32,499 nt of DNA from Bacillota bacterium (lineage in GTDB: Bacteria; Bacillota; Clostridia; Lachnospirales; Lachnospiraceae). The stretch covers positions 1 to 32,499 of the forward strand of contig JAEWSH010000014.1 of assembly GCA_023398375.1 (NCBI GenBank), in the 5' to 3' direction. The notes under the pieces were generated by a model. It had not been told where the DNA came from, did not search any database, and worked only from the letters and a program-made list of their open reading frames with translations. Below are positions 8,336-17,630 of the stretch, piece after piece. Position numbers and translations under genes: made by a program. Each line of letters begins with the position of its first letter. Within the stretch, counting starts at the first letter, position 1.

Positions 8336-9339
8336 ATGCGGAACCTGAATATTGATAGCTTGAAGTTTTACCTATTTATAGGAGTCTTTTTATTTCATCA
8401 TGCAGGGCTGTTTTGCCCCATAGAATGGGGGTAACTATCTATTTGTCAATCACCTCCTTTTTTTTACAAGGAAGCTAATTGAAGAAAAGAAAGATAATAT
8501 TAACGTAAAAGCACTTGCGATAAAGCGTTGGAAAAGGCTCTCTCCGTTTTATCTTACAGTAGTAATATTGCTGACCATTTATTACTGGGTTTTAAACCAA
8601 AATGTTCCAGGAGATTTTTGGAGTTATTTTGTATATGCTCAGAACTTCTATTGGGCAATAAAAGGTGATGTTGGGACAAGAGTGCCTGCAAGTTACCATT
8701 TTGGGTATCTAATATTAGATTTTTATTTATTCATAGTTTGGACAAGAGTGATTGAATATACTAAGAATGATAGGTTATTGAGGATTTTCTGGTGTATGCT
8801 CGTGTTCAGTATTGTGTATCGGTGTGTTATACCGCAAATAACAGGTAATGCAATATTAGCATATACGATGCCTTGGGGAATGTTTGATGCGTTTTCAGTT
8901 GGAGGAATTCTTGCAATAAGAACTAAGGAAAAGAAACCGTTGTTGAAGACAGGACATATATCTGCTATTGTTGCTGTTTTACTGTTTATAATTTGTGTGG
9001 TTTCTATGATGAGGGCAAACAATGTCGGGGGTAAGGGCTATAACCATGTTCTCTACGTCAAACAATTATGGTGAAAGCCCTATTACGATGCAAATCTTTA
9101 CCGTGATGACATTGTTGTCATGTTCATTGATTCGCTATTGCCTGTCAATTAAGAAAAACTGTATTTTTACAAATAATAAAATCGCAAACCTTGGTGGATT
9201 GTCATATGAGTTACATGTCTTACATTTCCCTATCTTGTTTTTTGTTGCTCAAGTCGTTGAGAATAAATGGATTGTTGGAATAGCAGCATTCTTGATAACT
9301 ATTGGATTATCAAAACTCTGGAAGTTAATATATAAATGA
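8336..9339 (+). pseudogene. Second membrane acyltransferase family 3, two frameshifts at G5 runs
   Basis: ATG 8336 gives MRNLNIDSLKFYLFIGVF with FHHAG after it, an acyltransferase-3 N-terminus, then stops right after EWG at the run G5 (8427-8431). The next frame continues without a gap (NYLFVNHLLFFTRKLIEEK, then KRWKRLSPFYLTVVI) to 9074. A second run G5 (9027-9031) marks the switch to the last frame, which ends LGGLSYELHVLHFPILFF and stops at 9339. Removing one G from each run would restore a protein of about 333 aa with roughly ten TM helices. The exact stop overlaps the next ATG as ATGA, so the gene was part of the operon. Either inactivated or misread at homopolymers. Confidence 0.82.
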
Positions 9340-10334
9340 GTATGGATAAAAAAGTAAGTATAGTTGTTCCATTGTACAATATGGAAGACTTGGTAGGTAA
9401 GTGCTTGGACAGTCTTGTAAAACAGACATACAAGAACTTGGAAATTGTTGTTGTTGATGATGGGTCATCGGACAACAGCGGTAAGATAGCTGATGAGTAT
9501 GCTGCAAAATATCCGCAGATTGCAGTTCTGCATCACGAGGTTAATAAAGGAATTTCCTGTGGAATTATCAATGGAGTGAAAAAAGCTATAGGAGAATATG
9601 TGACACTTGTGGATAGCGATAACTATATCTCAGAGTTGATGATTGAACGGTTGGTCGAGCTCAAAGAATCCTATCGAGCTGATATAGCCCAGGGAGAGGC
9701 CTTGTGCTATATTGATGAGAGCGAGATAGAAAACAGACTAAAGGTAGAACCAGCAGTCATTGTGCTAGACTCGGAGCTGAATATAAGGGAAGATTTCTTG
9801 ATGAAGAGGCATATAACAAATAATCTTTCAGTAAAGTTATTCAATAAATCATGGTTTGATGAAGTTGATATACCTGAAGGACGTCAGGTTGTAGATACGT
9901 TGACAATGCTGCAGATGGTGGGAAAGTGTAAGAGATATGTATGCACTACGGAACCTCTTTACTACGCATATATGGCCCCTAATAGTATTTCGCGTGCAGA
10001 AGTTACTGAGAGGAGAATATCTGATACAATTTATGCTAATGATTTTTATATATCGTATATAAGTAAGAATTGGCCTATTTTCTCTGACTACCCAGCGTTT
10101 CGAACTGCCAGTACAGCCTTGTGGGCATACTCTAACGTGAAGAGGAGTGGAAAAATTAAAGAACTGAAGAAGAAAGAGCTATTGAAGAAATTTAGGGATG
10201 ATTTTGTGCAAAATTTCAAATATGCCAAGGAGACATCTTATTTTGAAATGATGCCTAAAATGCAGCGGACGATATGGGGCGTTTTCTATCATGTGCCTGC
10301 GTTTTATAACTTGATTTTGTCACTCCGTAGTTGA
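9336..10334 (+). CDS. Family 2 glycosyltransferase
   Basis: This 332-aa GT2 has the N-terminus MDKKVSIVVPLYNMEDLVGK after a short MS extension. It contains IVVVDDGSSDNSGKIADEY and the metal-site motif TLVDSDNY, where the common DSDD is DSDN. It is a paralogue in style of the glycosyltransferase at 987. It would add one sugar to the capsule repeat unit in the cytoplasm. Its ATG overlaps the stop of the broken acyltransferase by 4 bp, which suggests translational coupling. Downstream, 61 bp of AT-rich sequence without a clear signal separates it from the flippase. Specificity cannot be read from the sequence. Confidence 0.9.
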   Translation: MSMDKKVSIVVPLYNMEDLVGKCLDSLVKQTYKNLEIVVVDDGSSDNSGKIADEYAAKYPQIAVLHHEVNKGISCGIINGVKKAIGEYVTLVDSDNYISELMIERLVELKESYRADIAQGEALCYIDESEIENRLKVEPAVIVLDSELNIREDFLMKRHITNNLSVKLFNKSWFDEVDIPEGRQVVDTLTMLQMVGKCKRYVCTTEPLYYAYMAPNSISRAEVTERRISDTIYANDFYISYISKNWPIFSDYPAFRTASTALWAYSNVKRSGKIKELKKKELLKKFRDDFVQNFKYAKETSYFEMMPKMQRTIWGVFYHVPAFYNLILSLRS

Positions 10335-10395
10335 GTTGCATGAGTCTGAATTAAAAAGGAAACTCTATCGCAATCAAGTAAATAAGTTAAATTAA

Positions 10396-11859
10396 ATGGA
10401 GGAGCAACAAGTATCAAGAAGAAAAGTTTTTTCTGGGCTGTTCTGGGTGTATTTGGAGACAATATGCGCTCAGGCAGTGACTTTTGTTGTCACCATCATC
10501 CTGGCAAGACTCCTTTCGCCAGCTGACTATGGAATTATCGCATTGGTGATGGTATTTGTCAATGTCGCCAACGTATTTGTAACATCCAGTTTTAGTTTCG
10601 CCCTCATACAAAAGAACGATGCAGACGATCTTGATTATCAAACTATGTTTTGGTTCAATATCGTGGTATCATTTCTTTTGTTTGCTGTGCTATTTGTTAT
10701 TGCTCCTACAGTCGCCAATTATTATGATATTCCCTTGCTTTCACCTGTACTTAGGGTGCTGGCCTTGAAGATACCGCTGTCTGCTTACAATAGCATACAG
10801 TTGGCTAAGGTGTCGCATGATCTTAATTTTAAAAAGTCGTTCATGTCCACCTTCGGTAGCACAATATTGTCTGGGGCTATTGGAATTGTGATGGCCTATA
10901 CAGGTTATGGCATTTGGGCATTGGTAGTACAGGTTATTTCCAACATCCTGTTTAATACAGTGTTTCTGATGACTATCGTGAAATGGTTGCCCAAATTGCA
11001 ATTCTCATTTATTCGGCTTTTACCATTGATAAATTATGGATGGAAGCTTCTCGCAACGGGGCTTATGTTTACCGGCTATTCGGAGCTTTGTAAATTGATA
11101 ATAGGAAAGAGATACAGTGCTGACGATTTAGGTTATTATGACAAGGGAACACAATTTCCACATTTTATAGCATCCAATGTTGACAGCACAATAAACCGGG
11201 TTCTTTTCCCTGCATTATCGAACCAGCAGGATGATCGCATAAGGCTAAAGGAGATTACAAGACGTTCAGCAAAGACGAGTGCATATATTATGACTCCGAT
11301 TCTGTTTGGTCTGGCCATTACTGCGCCCACCATTGTACATTTGCTGCTGACTGATAAATGGTTGCCATGTGTACCTTTTATACAGATAATGTGTTTTTCC
11401 TGGTGGTTACAGCCCACGCAAAGTTGTTCCGTTCAAGGAATCAAGGCAATAGGTCGCTCGGATATCTATCTGAAAGTGGAGATAATAGCGAAGATATGTG
11501 GATTGATACTTCTGTTTTCTTCGATCGTATTGTTCGATACTACAATTGCCATAGCAGTTAGTATGTTGATGACACAGATAATAGCCGTGATTCTATATGG
11601 TTTCTATTCGCAGAACTTGATAGGATATAAAATGAAGGCTCAATTGAGTGATTTATTATCCTGCGGCATGATAGGGCTAATAATGGTTGTAGCGGTTTTA
11701 ATCGTGGGGAAAATAGAATTGAATAATATTTTGGTTCTTCTGATGCAAATTTTTACAGGAGCCATATGTTACATTGCTTTTTCTTGGCTTTTTAAAATCG
11801 AGGCGTTCAATTATTTGTATGTTATTGCAAAGAAACATAAGTATTCCATCAAGAGATAA
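10396..11859 (+). CDS. wzx: Wzx-type repeat-unit flippase (MOP/MATE-like polysaccharide transporter)
   Basis: This 487-aa, strongly hydrophobic protein begins SRRKVFSGLFWVYLETICAQ, like the RfbX/Wzx branch of the MOP exporter family. It contains typical stretches such as LARLLSPADYGIIALVMVF and TDKWLPCVPFIQIMCF and about 12-14 TM segments through to the end. It would flip the undecaprenyl-linked repeat unit across the inner membrane. Together with the polymerase at 17631 and the initiating transferase at 19286 it defines a Wzx/Wzy-dependent capsule. It appears intact. Composition is still moderate here and falls to strongly AT-rich in the next gene. Confidence 0.92.
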   Translation: MEEQQVSRRKVFSGLFWVYLETICAQAVTFVVTIILARLLSPADYGIIALVMVFVNVANVFVTSSFSFALIQKNDADDLDYQTMFWFNIVVSFLLFAVLFVIAPTVANYYDIPLLSPVLRVLALKIPLSAYNSIQLAKVSHDLNFKKSFMSTFGSTILSGAIGIVMAYTGYGIWALVVQVISNILFNTVFLMTIVKWLPKLQFSFIRLLPLINYGWKLLATGLMFTGYSELCKLIIGKRYSADDLGYYDKGTQFPHFIASNVDSTINRVLFPALSNQQDDRIRLKEITRRSAKTSAYIMTPILFGLAITAPTIVHLLLTDKWLPCVPFIQIMCFSWWLQPTQSCSVQGIKAIGRSDIYLKVEIIAKICGLILLFSSIVLFDTTIAIAVSMLMTQIIAVILYGFYSQNLIGYKMKAQLSDLLSCGMIGLIMVVAVLIVGKIELNNILVLLMQIFTGAICYIAFSWLFKIEAFNYLYVIAKKHKYSIKR

Positions 11860-11883
11860 TATACGCAGATTATATGTAACCCA

Positions 11884-13053
11884 ATGAATACAAGAATAAT
11901 TATAGAGAATAGTAAGAGTTATGCAAAAATTGGTTTAGTTACTTTTCATGACTTTAATTATGGATCAGCTCTTCAATGTTTTGCGACTCAAAAATATCTT
12001 GGATTAAAAGGTTTTGATTGTGAAATTATTGAAAGAAAGCCTCCAAGAGTTAGAATTTTGGGCTATATCTCTACTGCATGGAGTCTTTTTTCATTATGTT
12101 TATTGAATCCGAAATCATTTAGAATAATCCTTTCAATATTTACATCGGAAAGACGGGGGGCATTGAGAATAACAGATAAGTCAGAATCTTTGATTACAGG
12201 ATTTAATGATTCTTTTTTAAATGTTGTAAATTATTCTTATTCTAAATTGAAAAGAGAAGCAAGGAAAAAGCATTTTTTATTGTTTCTTTCTGGAAGCGAT
12301 CAGGTATGGAAGGCAAATCGTATCAATTTGTATAATCATTACTTTTTGCGCTTTGCACCCAAATACAAAAGGGTTTCCTGGGCTGCTAGTTTTGGAGGAG
12401 GTGTAATTGCACCTTATAATAAAAAAAGATATGCAAAATTTATTAAAGAATACTATGCGATTTCAGTAAGAGAGCCAAGTGCAGTCAAGATGGTAAAACA
12501 ACTTTCTAATCGAGATGCGACTTGTCTCGCAGATCCAGTAATTCTTCATAATAAAGATATGTGGAGAGAGCTATATAAAAAAAACGCGAATACTTTAAAT
12601 CAAGGGAATAAATATATATTGTATTTTTTTCTTGACCATCCTTCGGTTTTAGCTATTGACTCCACAATGCAGTTGGCACAACAGACAGGATATCGTGTTG
12701 TTAGTTTCGGTTACATGCAAAAAAACATAGAGAATCATATAGATGGTGGACCATGGGAGTTTCTTTCTATGATTGATGGGGCGGAATATGTGATGACGGA
12801 TTCCTTCCATGCCACAGTGTTCGCTTTACTATTTCATAAAAATTTTTATGTGTTTGATAGGCAATATGTGCATAAACAATCTCAGTCATCAAGAATAACA
12901 GATTTGTTGGCATTACTAAATTTATCCGATAGATATAATACAATTCATATTGATAATAATAATATAAATTATTCGCTTGTAGATGAAGTTTTATCGACTT
13001 ATAGACAAGAGTATGACAATTTTTGCAAACAGATTTTTAGAAATATTATATGA
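11884..13053 (+). CDS. Polysaccharide pyruvyl transferase family protein
   Basis: This 389-aa protein starts with a core typical of the family, IGLVTFHDFNYGSALQCFAT. It continues with FLSGSDQVWKAN and SWAASFGGGV, and near the C-terminus MTDSFHATVFALLFHKNFYVF, which holds the conserved His of the CsaB/WcaK family. These enzymes use phosphoenolpyruvate to place a pyruvate ketal on sugars of exopolysaccharides, giving a negative charge. It is markedly AT-rich, like the next six genes, and its stop overlaps the next start by 4 bp (ATGA). The gene appears intact. The acceptor sugar is unknown. Confidence 0.88.
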   Translation: MNTRIIIENSKSYAKIGLVTFHDFNYGSALQCFATQKYLGLKGFDCEIIERKPPRVRILGYISTAWSLFSLCLLNPKSFRIILSIFTSERRGALRITDKSESLITGFNDSFLNVVNYSYSKLKREARKKHFLLFLSGSDQVWKANRINLYNHYFLRFAPKYKRVSWAASFGGGVIAPYNKKRYAKFIKEYYAISVREPSAVKMVKQLSNRDATCLADPVILHNKDMWRELYKKNANTLNQGNKYILYFFLDHPSVLAIDSTMQLAQQTGYRVVSFGYMQKNIENHIDGGPWEFLSMIDGAEYVMTDSFHATVFALLFHKNFYVFDRQYVHKQSQSSRITDLLALLNLSDRYNTIHIDNNNINYSLVDEVLSTYRQEYDNFCKQIFRNII

Positions 13054-13886
13054 ATACGGCAATTGTTAAAAGGGCGTTTAGATACATTTTTCGGGGAATA
13101 CCACGGCCACATATTAGTATTGCGGTAAAAAATTTTACGACACGACGTCTTGAAGGAAGAAAAATTTTAATAACTGGTGGTGGCAAGGGAATAGGTTATT
13201 GGATTGCCAAAAAATGCGTATCTGAAGGAGCAAAAGTGTTGATTTGCGGAAGGCAAGAAGAAACTCTCCGCAGAGCTTGCCGGGAATTAGGCGAATCTTG
13301 TCAATATATTAAGTTTGATGTTTCTAGTATTATTGACATACCATCTTTTTTAAATGAAGCGTTCTTAAGAATGAATGGTATAGATAGCCTTGTGAGTAAT
13401 GCGGGTATATCTTTACATGAGGGCTCTTTTAAAAATGTAACGGAGAGTGGTTTTGATGCTCAGTTCAAAGTTAATTTTAAGGCACCATATTTTCTTGCTA
13501 AATATTTCGTTGAAAAAATCGAAAATGAAAAGATAGGCTCTGCTAATATTCTATTCGTTACATCGGAACGTGGAAGCTTTTGTACTTCTATACCATACGG
13601 CCTTACTAAGTCATCTTTAAAAAGCTATGTTGGTGCATTGTGTCGTTATTATTGTTTTAATGAACGTATACGAGTAAATGCAATTGCCCCAGGAGTAACC
13701 TCATCTGAAATGACAGGATATAGTGAAAACGGAGATTTTCAAACTGATGACAGCCCAAACGGCCGTATATTTCATCCGGCAGAAATGGCTAATGTTGCTT
13801 GCTTCTTACTCAGTGATGAAGCATCGTGTATTAGTGGAGAGACTATTCATTGTGATTTTGGGAGACATCAGAGTGTAATCGATTAG
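13050..13886 (+). CDS. Short-chain dehydrogenase/reductase
   Basis: This 278-aa classical SDR has the cofactor motif TGGGKGIG at residues 42-49, SNAGIS at about 116-121, catalytic S172, and YGLTK with Y183 and K187. An unusual N-terminal extension of about 35 basic residues precedes the Rossmann fold. The C-terminus has the family-typical SGETIHCDFG. It overlaps the pyruvyl transferase by 4 bp and lies 34 bp before the ThDP-fold protein, so it may reduce a carbonyl made by the MenD-like enzyme. That link rests on position only. The substrate is unknown; it could also be a sugar-nucleotide ketoreductase. Confidence 0.85.
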   Translation: MNTAIVKRAFRYIFRGIPRPHISIAVKNFTTRRLEGRKILITGGGKGIGYWIAKKCVSEGAKVLICGRQEETLRRACRELGESCQYIKFDVSSIIDIPSFLNEAFLRMNGIDSLVSNAGISLHEGSFKNVTESGFDAQFKVNFKAPYFLAKYFVEKIENEKIGSANILFVTSERGSFCTSIPYGLTKSSLKSYVGALCRYYCFNERIRVNAIAPGVTSSEMTGYSENGDFQTDDSPNGRIFHPAEMANVACFLLSDEASCISGETIHCDFGRHQSVID

Positions 13887-13920
13887 TATAGGAAAAACAT
13901 GAACATCAAATAGGTTTTTT

Positions 13921-14751
13921 ATGATTGATAGCATTATTTCGTGTTTAAACGCTAAAGGTGTAGTAAGATTTGTTAATACAACTACACAGATAAAAGAAAA
14001 AATATCATACCCTTCCAATATAGAATGGTATTATATTGAAGATGTTAGAAGTGCTGTTTTTAACGCATATGGAATGTCAAAGATTAGCCATTCTCCAGTT
14101 GCTATTATAGTGGAGGAGGCCTACTTACCTAATACATATACTGCACTCACGGAAGCATGGCTTCAAAGAGTGCAAGTGATTGTATTGGCACTGAATAGTA
14201 TGAATTTGGATAGTTCGTTCTATTTGAATAGGTGCGTTGATGCATCTATCCTAATCGATAATGTGGAAACAATTGAAGGTGTAGTATGTAATGCTATTCA
14301 ACATCATGGACCTTCTCTTATAAAAATAAAGGAGGAGGTAAACGAAGAAAAAAAGATTGATTATACCAATCTATTTTCAATTATAGATTTGTGCGCGAAG
14401 GATAAAAAAGTTTTATGTTATAATCCTCAATATGGTAATAAAGACTATGAATTTATACCACCAGAGTATAAATATGGTGTTATTTCAAAATATGTAGGAC
14501 AACTTATAGGAGGAAAGCAATCGGTTTTATGTATTCCAGAATACTTATTGGCATTGGATACAAATATATTTAATTTCAGGGATTTTCCTGACGGTTTCAA
14601 ATTAATTGTAAAATACTCCGACGGTGTTTGTTGGGGGCGTCTTAATACTTGGATGCAGAGGAATAACATCAACACATATGTTGTAGACGGTCGTTCGTTT
14701 GAATATACGACAATGAATTTTAAGCCCAATTATGCAATCTTAGTAAAATAG
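13921..14751 (+). CDS. Short ThDP-enzyme-fold protein without catalytic residues (MenD-like pseudoenzyme)
   Basis: This 276-aa protein is not a standard family member. Residues 38-95 (YIEDVRSAVFNAYGMSK, then SPVAIIVEEAYLPNTYTALTE) line up by eye with the PYR domain of MenD and of its neighbour, where the same place reads DERSAAFFALGLSE. The Glu that activates ThDP is replaced by V42. Residues 184-232 (YKYGVISKYVGQLIGGKQ, then VLCIPEYLLALDTN) resemble the PP domain, but the GDL start of the ThDP-diphosphate motif is IPEY at 205-208. The middle domain is missing. It sits 5 bp before the MenD-like gene, so it may be a structural or regulatory partner of that enzyme. The homology is from visual alignment, hence moderate confidence. 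Confidence 0.6.
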   Translation: MIDSIISCLNAKGVVRFVNTTTQIKEKISYPSNIEWYYIEDVRSAVFNAYGMSKISHSPVAIIVEEAYLPNTYTALTEAWLQRVQVIVLALNSMNLDSSFYLNRCVDASILIDNVETIEGVVCNAIQHHGPSLIKIKEEVNEEKKIDYTNLFSIIDLCAKDKKVLCYNPQYGNKDYEFIPPEYKYGVISKYVGQLIGGKQSVLCIPEYLLALDTNIFNFRDFPDGFKLIVKYSDGVCWGRLNTWMQRNNINTYVVDGRSFEYTTMNFKPNYAILVK

Positions 14752-14756
14752 AGGTT

Positions 14757-16490
14757 ATGAAGACAAAGATAAAACAGGTACAGCAGATTGTATCATTATT
14801 AAAACAAAATAATATACGACATTTTGTCCTTTCGCCAGGGACGAGACATGTGCCCTTTGTACATATTGTTGAAATGGATCCCTTTTTTAGGTGTTATTCT
14901 ATCGTAGACGAGCGAAGTGCCGCATTTTTTGCTCTTGGACTCTCTGAGGCATTAGATGAACCCGTTGGTTTTGCTTGTACATCAGCTACTGCATCATGCA
15001 ATTATATGCCGGCTATGAAGGAGGCTTATGAGAGAAATATTCAGTTGGTAGCATTAACTTCAGACAAGCAAAGATATCAGAGATTTCATGGTGTTAGTCA
15101 AGTAATAAACCAAGTTGATATGTTCGCACCATATTGTCGATATGCTGTAGATTTGCCCGAAGTGAATGATTCCATGGATGAATGGTTCTGCAATCGTTGT
15201 ATTAATGAAGCATTGTTAGAAATGGATCATCATGGAAGAGGCCCTATTCAAATAAACTTTCTAGAGCCCAGTAGCATTGATGAACTATCCATCTTTTACG
15301 ATGGTAATATGCCTGTGTGTCGAAAAATAAATAGAATTGAGGATTGGTCACAAATTAATGAGTGGAAAAATGTACTTGCAGCAAAAAAAAGAATTCTTGT
15401 TGTTTGTGGTCAGTATCAGGAGTTTACAGGGTGTTTAAGGTCAAGTATAAGAAAGTTTTATGAGAAATATAATTGTGCGGTATCATTTGATGCGTTTTCA
15501 AATGTTGCAGACAAAGACTTTATTCAAACAATGTTGTTGTCAATAACACTTAATCAGAAGGAACTGCTAAGTTTGAAACCAGATCTTATTATTACATTTG
15601 GAACAAAATATTTCTCAGACATTGTCTCACGTTTTGCGGGAATGGGAATTGAACACTGGGAAATCAATTTTGAAGGTCGTATTTTTGACACAAGCAGGTC
15701 GCTTACTAAAATATTCGAGTTTACTCCAGAGGAATTTTTTGACAAATTTTCCTATAATATCACGACAAACGATAAGCAGTATGATAAATTGTGGAGGGCT
15801 TTGAATGAAAGCCGAGATAATTCTATAGATGAATTTACTAATTATTATGTTGCAAAAAAGGTTTTGGAATCTTTGCCCGAAGGCAGTAATGTTCATGCAA
15901 GTGTTCTGAATAGTATGAAATTCACAAATATGAGTAAGCTCCCACAAAATACTATTGCAACAGGTAACAATTGTGCAGATGGAATAGATGGAGCTCTCTC
16001 TACTTTTATTGGCCAAGCCGAAGTGCTTGATAGTCTCTCGCTGCTTGTTATAGGGGATTTGAGCTATTTGTATGATCTAAATGCAGCTATCCATGACTTT
16101 AAAAATAACACTAGAGTTTTACTCATTAATAATTTTGCGGGGGGCGAATTCCATTTTAATATTGGGAAGAAAAAAATATCCACACTTGAACAGCATATAG
16201 CGGCTGGACATCATACAAAAATACAAGATGCTATTGGTTTATCTAATTTTCAATACATAGCTGTTCATAATAAAGGCGAATTAGAAGAAAAACTTTCACT
16301 TTTTTTGCGGGAAAGTGAAAATCCAATTTTAATGGAGGTCTTTACCAACCCTGAACTCGATGGTTCTTCCTTGAAAAAACTTATTCGAAATAATATAAAA
16401 ATGACACCAGAAAGGCTGATAGCTGGGTTCGTTAACAAGTTCCTAGATTGTAGGACTAAATATGCGATAAAAAAATTCTTACATAGATAA
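14757..16490 (+). CDS. MenD-like thiamine-diphosphate-dependent enzyme
   Basis: This 577-aa protein has MenD hallmarks: FVLSPGTRHVPF (24-35), DERSAAFFALGLSEA with the ThDP-activating E52, CTSATASCNYMPAMKEA (74-90), GNNCADGIDGALST (403-416) and the cofactor motif GDLSYLYDLN (433-442) followed by INNFAGGEFHF. MenD proper adds succinic semialdehyde from 2-oxoglutarate to isochorismate in menaquinone synthesis. Housekeeping MenD would not be expected inside a capsule operon, so this copy probably has another acceptor. ThDP enzymes that add acyl carbanions to keto-sugars are known (YerE, for yersiniose), so a branched sugar or side-chain product is possible. It appears intact, is AT-rich like its neighbours, and follows its pseudoenzyme-like partner by 5 bp. 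Confidence 0.85.
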   Translation: MKTKIKQVQQIVSLLKQNNIRHFVLSPGTRHVPFVHIVEMDPFFRCYSIVDERSAAFFALGLSEALDEPVGFACTSATASCNYMPAMKEAYERNIQLVALTSDKQRYQRFHGVSQVINQVDMFAPYCRYAVDLPEVNDSMDEWFCNRCINEALLEMDHHGRGPIQINFLEPSSIDELSIFYDGNMPVCRKINRIEDWSQINEWKNVLAAKKRILVVCGQYQEFTGCLRSSIRKFYEKYNCAVSFDAFSNVADKDFIQTMLLSITLNQKELLSLKPDLIITFGTKYFSDIVSRFAGMGIEHWEINFEGRIFDTSRSLTKIFEFTPEEFFDKFSYNITTNDKQYDKLWRALNESRDNSIDEFTNYYVAKKVLESLPEGSNVHASVLNSMKFTNMSKLPQNTIATGNNCADGIDGALSTFIGQAEVLDSLSLLVIGDLSYLYDLNAAIHDFKNNTRVLLINNFAGGEFHFNIGKKKISTLEQHIAAGHHTKIQDAIGLSNFQYIAVHNKGELEEKLSLFLRESENPILMEVFTNPELDGSSLKKLIRNNIKMTPERLIAGFVNKFLDCRTKYAIKKFLHR

Positions 16491-16522
16491 AAGTAATATA
16501 ATCTTTTAGTATTATTCGATTA

Positions 16523-17626
16523 ATGCGTGTATTAATATACGGTTTTACCGGAAACGTTTTAGGGGGGATTGAGGTATATACCCTCAATATGAGCGAATAC
16601 ATGTCTGATGATTGTGTGTTTGATTATATTGTTGACGGGGATGAATGTGCATATAGAGAACGGATAACGAAAAGAGGTGGAAAAATATTTTTTGTTCCTT
16701 GGGTAAGAAGACATCCTCTTGGGTATATAAACAAATTGTGGCGTATTTTTGGTGAAGAGAAGAAGTCTGGCACAAATATATTATATCATCAACTATTTAC
16801 AATGTCTAACCTCATACCAGATGTTATTGCAAAACTTAGGGGATATAAGGTAATTTTACATGCTCATAATAATGGACTACAGAAAGGCGGAAGAATGTAT
16901 TTGATGGCACACAATTTAGGAAAAATTCTTTCGAGATTCTGTGGTTTTGTGATGTTCACAAATTCCCAGTTGTCCTCAGATTATATGTTTGGGAAGGGTG
17001 TTAATTCGAAGCTTATATATAATGCTATTGATGTTGGGAAGTTCGCTTTTAAACAAGAACATAGAGATTGTATAAGAAAAGAATTGGACTGTCAGAGCAA
17101 GACGGTAATAGGATTTGTTGGTAGACTTGTAGACCAGAAGAATCCTTTGTTCATGCTTAAAGTCTTCGCTGAAATTCATAAACTTCGTCCGAATAGTGAG
17201 CTTTGGATAATTGGAGAAGGAATTTTGAGAGGAAAAATGGAAGTAGAAATAAACGAGCAAGGGATATGTTCATCAGTAAAATGGCTTGGACGAAGAGAGG
17301 ATGTCAATAGATTGATGCAAGGAATGGATCTTTTGTTACAGCCGTCAGTATTTGAAGGCTTAGGAATAGTACTTGTTGAAGCTCAAGCAACAGGCCTTGC
17401 CGTTGTTTCCTCAGAAGTCGTTATACCAAAAGAGGCAGTGATTTCTGATAGAATAAAGCTCTTACCGCTTAGCGAAAAATCTGCATATTGGGCTGCTGAA
17501 AGTGTTAATCTTTTAGATTCGTGCTGTGAATCTTATGATAGAACCAATGCAATAGTTCCAGATTGTTACAATATACAGCATGAGGCAAAGAGACTTGAAA
17601 GCATGTTAAAAGAACTGATTAGTTAA
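16523..17626 (+). CDS. Family 4 (GT-B) glycosyltransferase
   Basis: This 367-aa GT-B protein opens MRVLIYGFTGNVLGGIEVYT, with a glycine-rich N-terminal loop. It has VIGFVGRLVDQKNPLFMLKV at the start of the C-terminal domain, LWIIGEG, and the GT4 EX7E signature in EGLGIVLVEAQATGL. These enzymes are retaining transferases using UDP- or GDP-sugars. It should add one residue of the repeat unit. It ends 4 bp before the polymerase gene. The ATG at 16523 follows a 32-bp gap with no clear terminator. It appears intact. Confidence 0.9.
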   Translation: MRVLIYGFTGNVLGGIEVYTLNMSEYMSDDCVFDYIVDGDECAYRERITKRGGKIFFVPWVRRHPLGYINKLWRIFGEEKKSGTNILYHQLFTMSNLIPDVIAKLRGYKVILHAHNNGLQKGGRMYLMAHNLGKILSRFCGFVMFTNSQLSSDYMFGKGVNSKLIYNAIDVGKFAFKQEHRDCIRKELDCQSKTVIGFVGRLVDQKNPLFMLKVFAEIHKLRPNSELWIIGEGILRGKMEVEINEQGICSSVKWLGRREDVNRLMQGMDLLLQPSVFEGLGIVLVEAQATGLAVVSSEVVIPKEAVISDRIKLLPLSEKSAYWAAESVNLLDSCCESYDRTNAIVPDCYNIQHEAKRLESMLKELIS

Positions 17627-17630
17627 TAAG

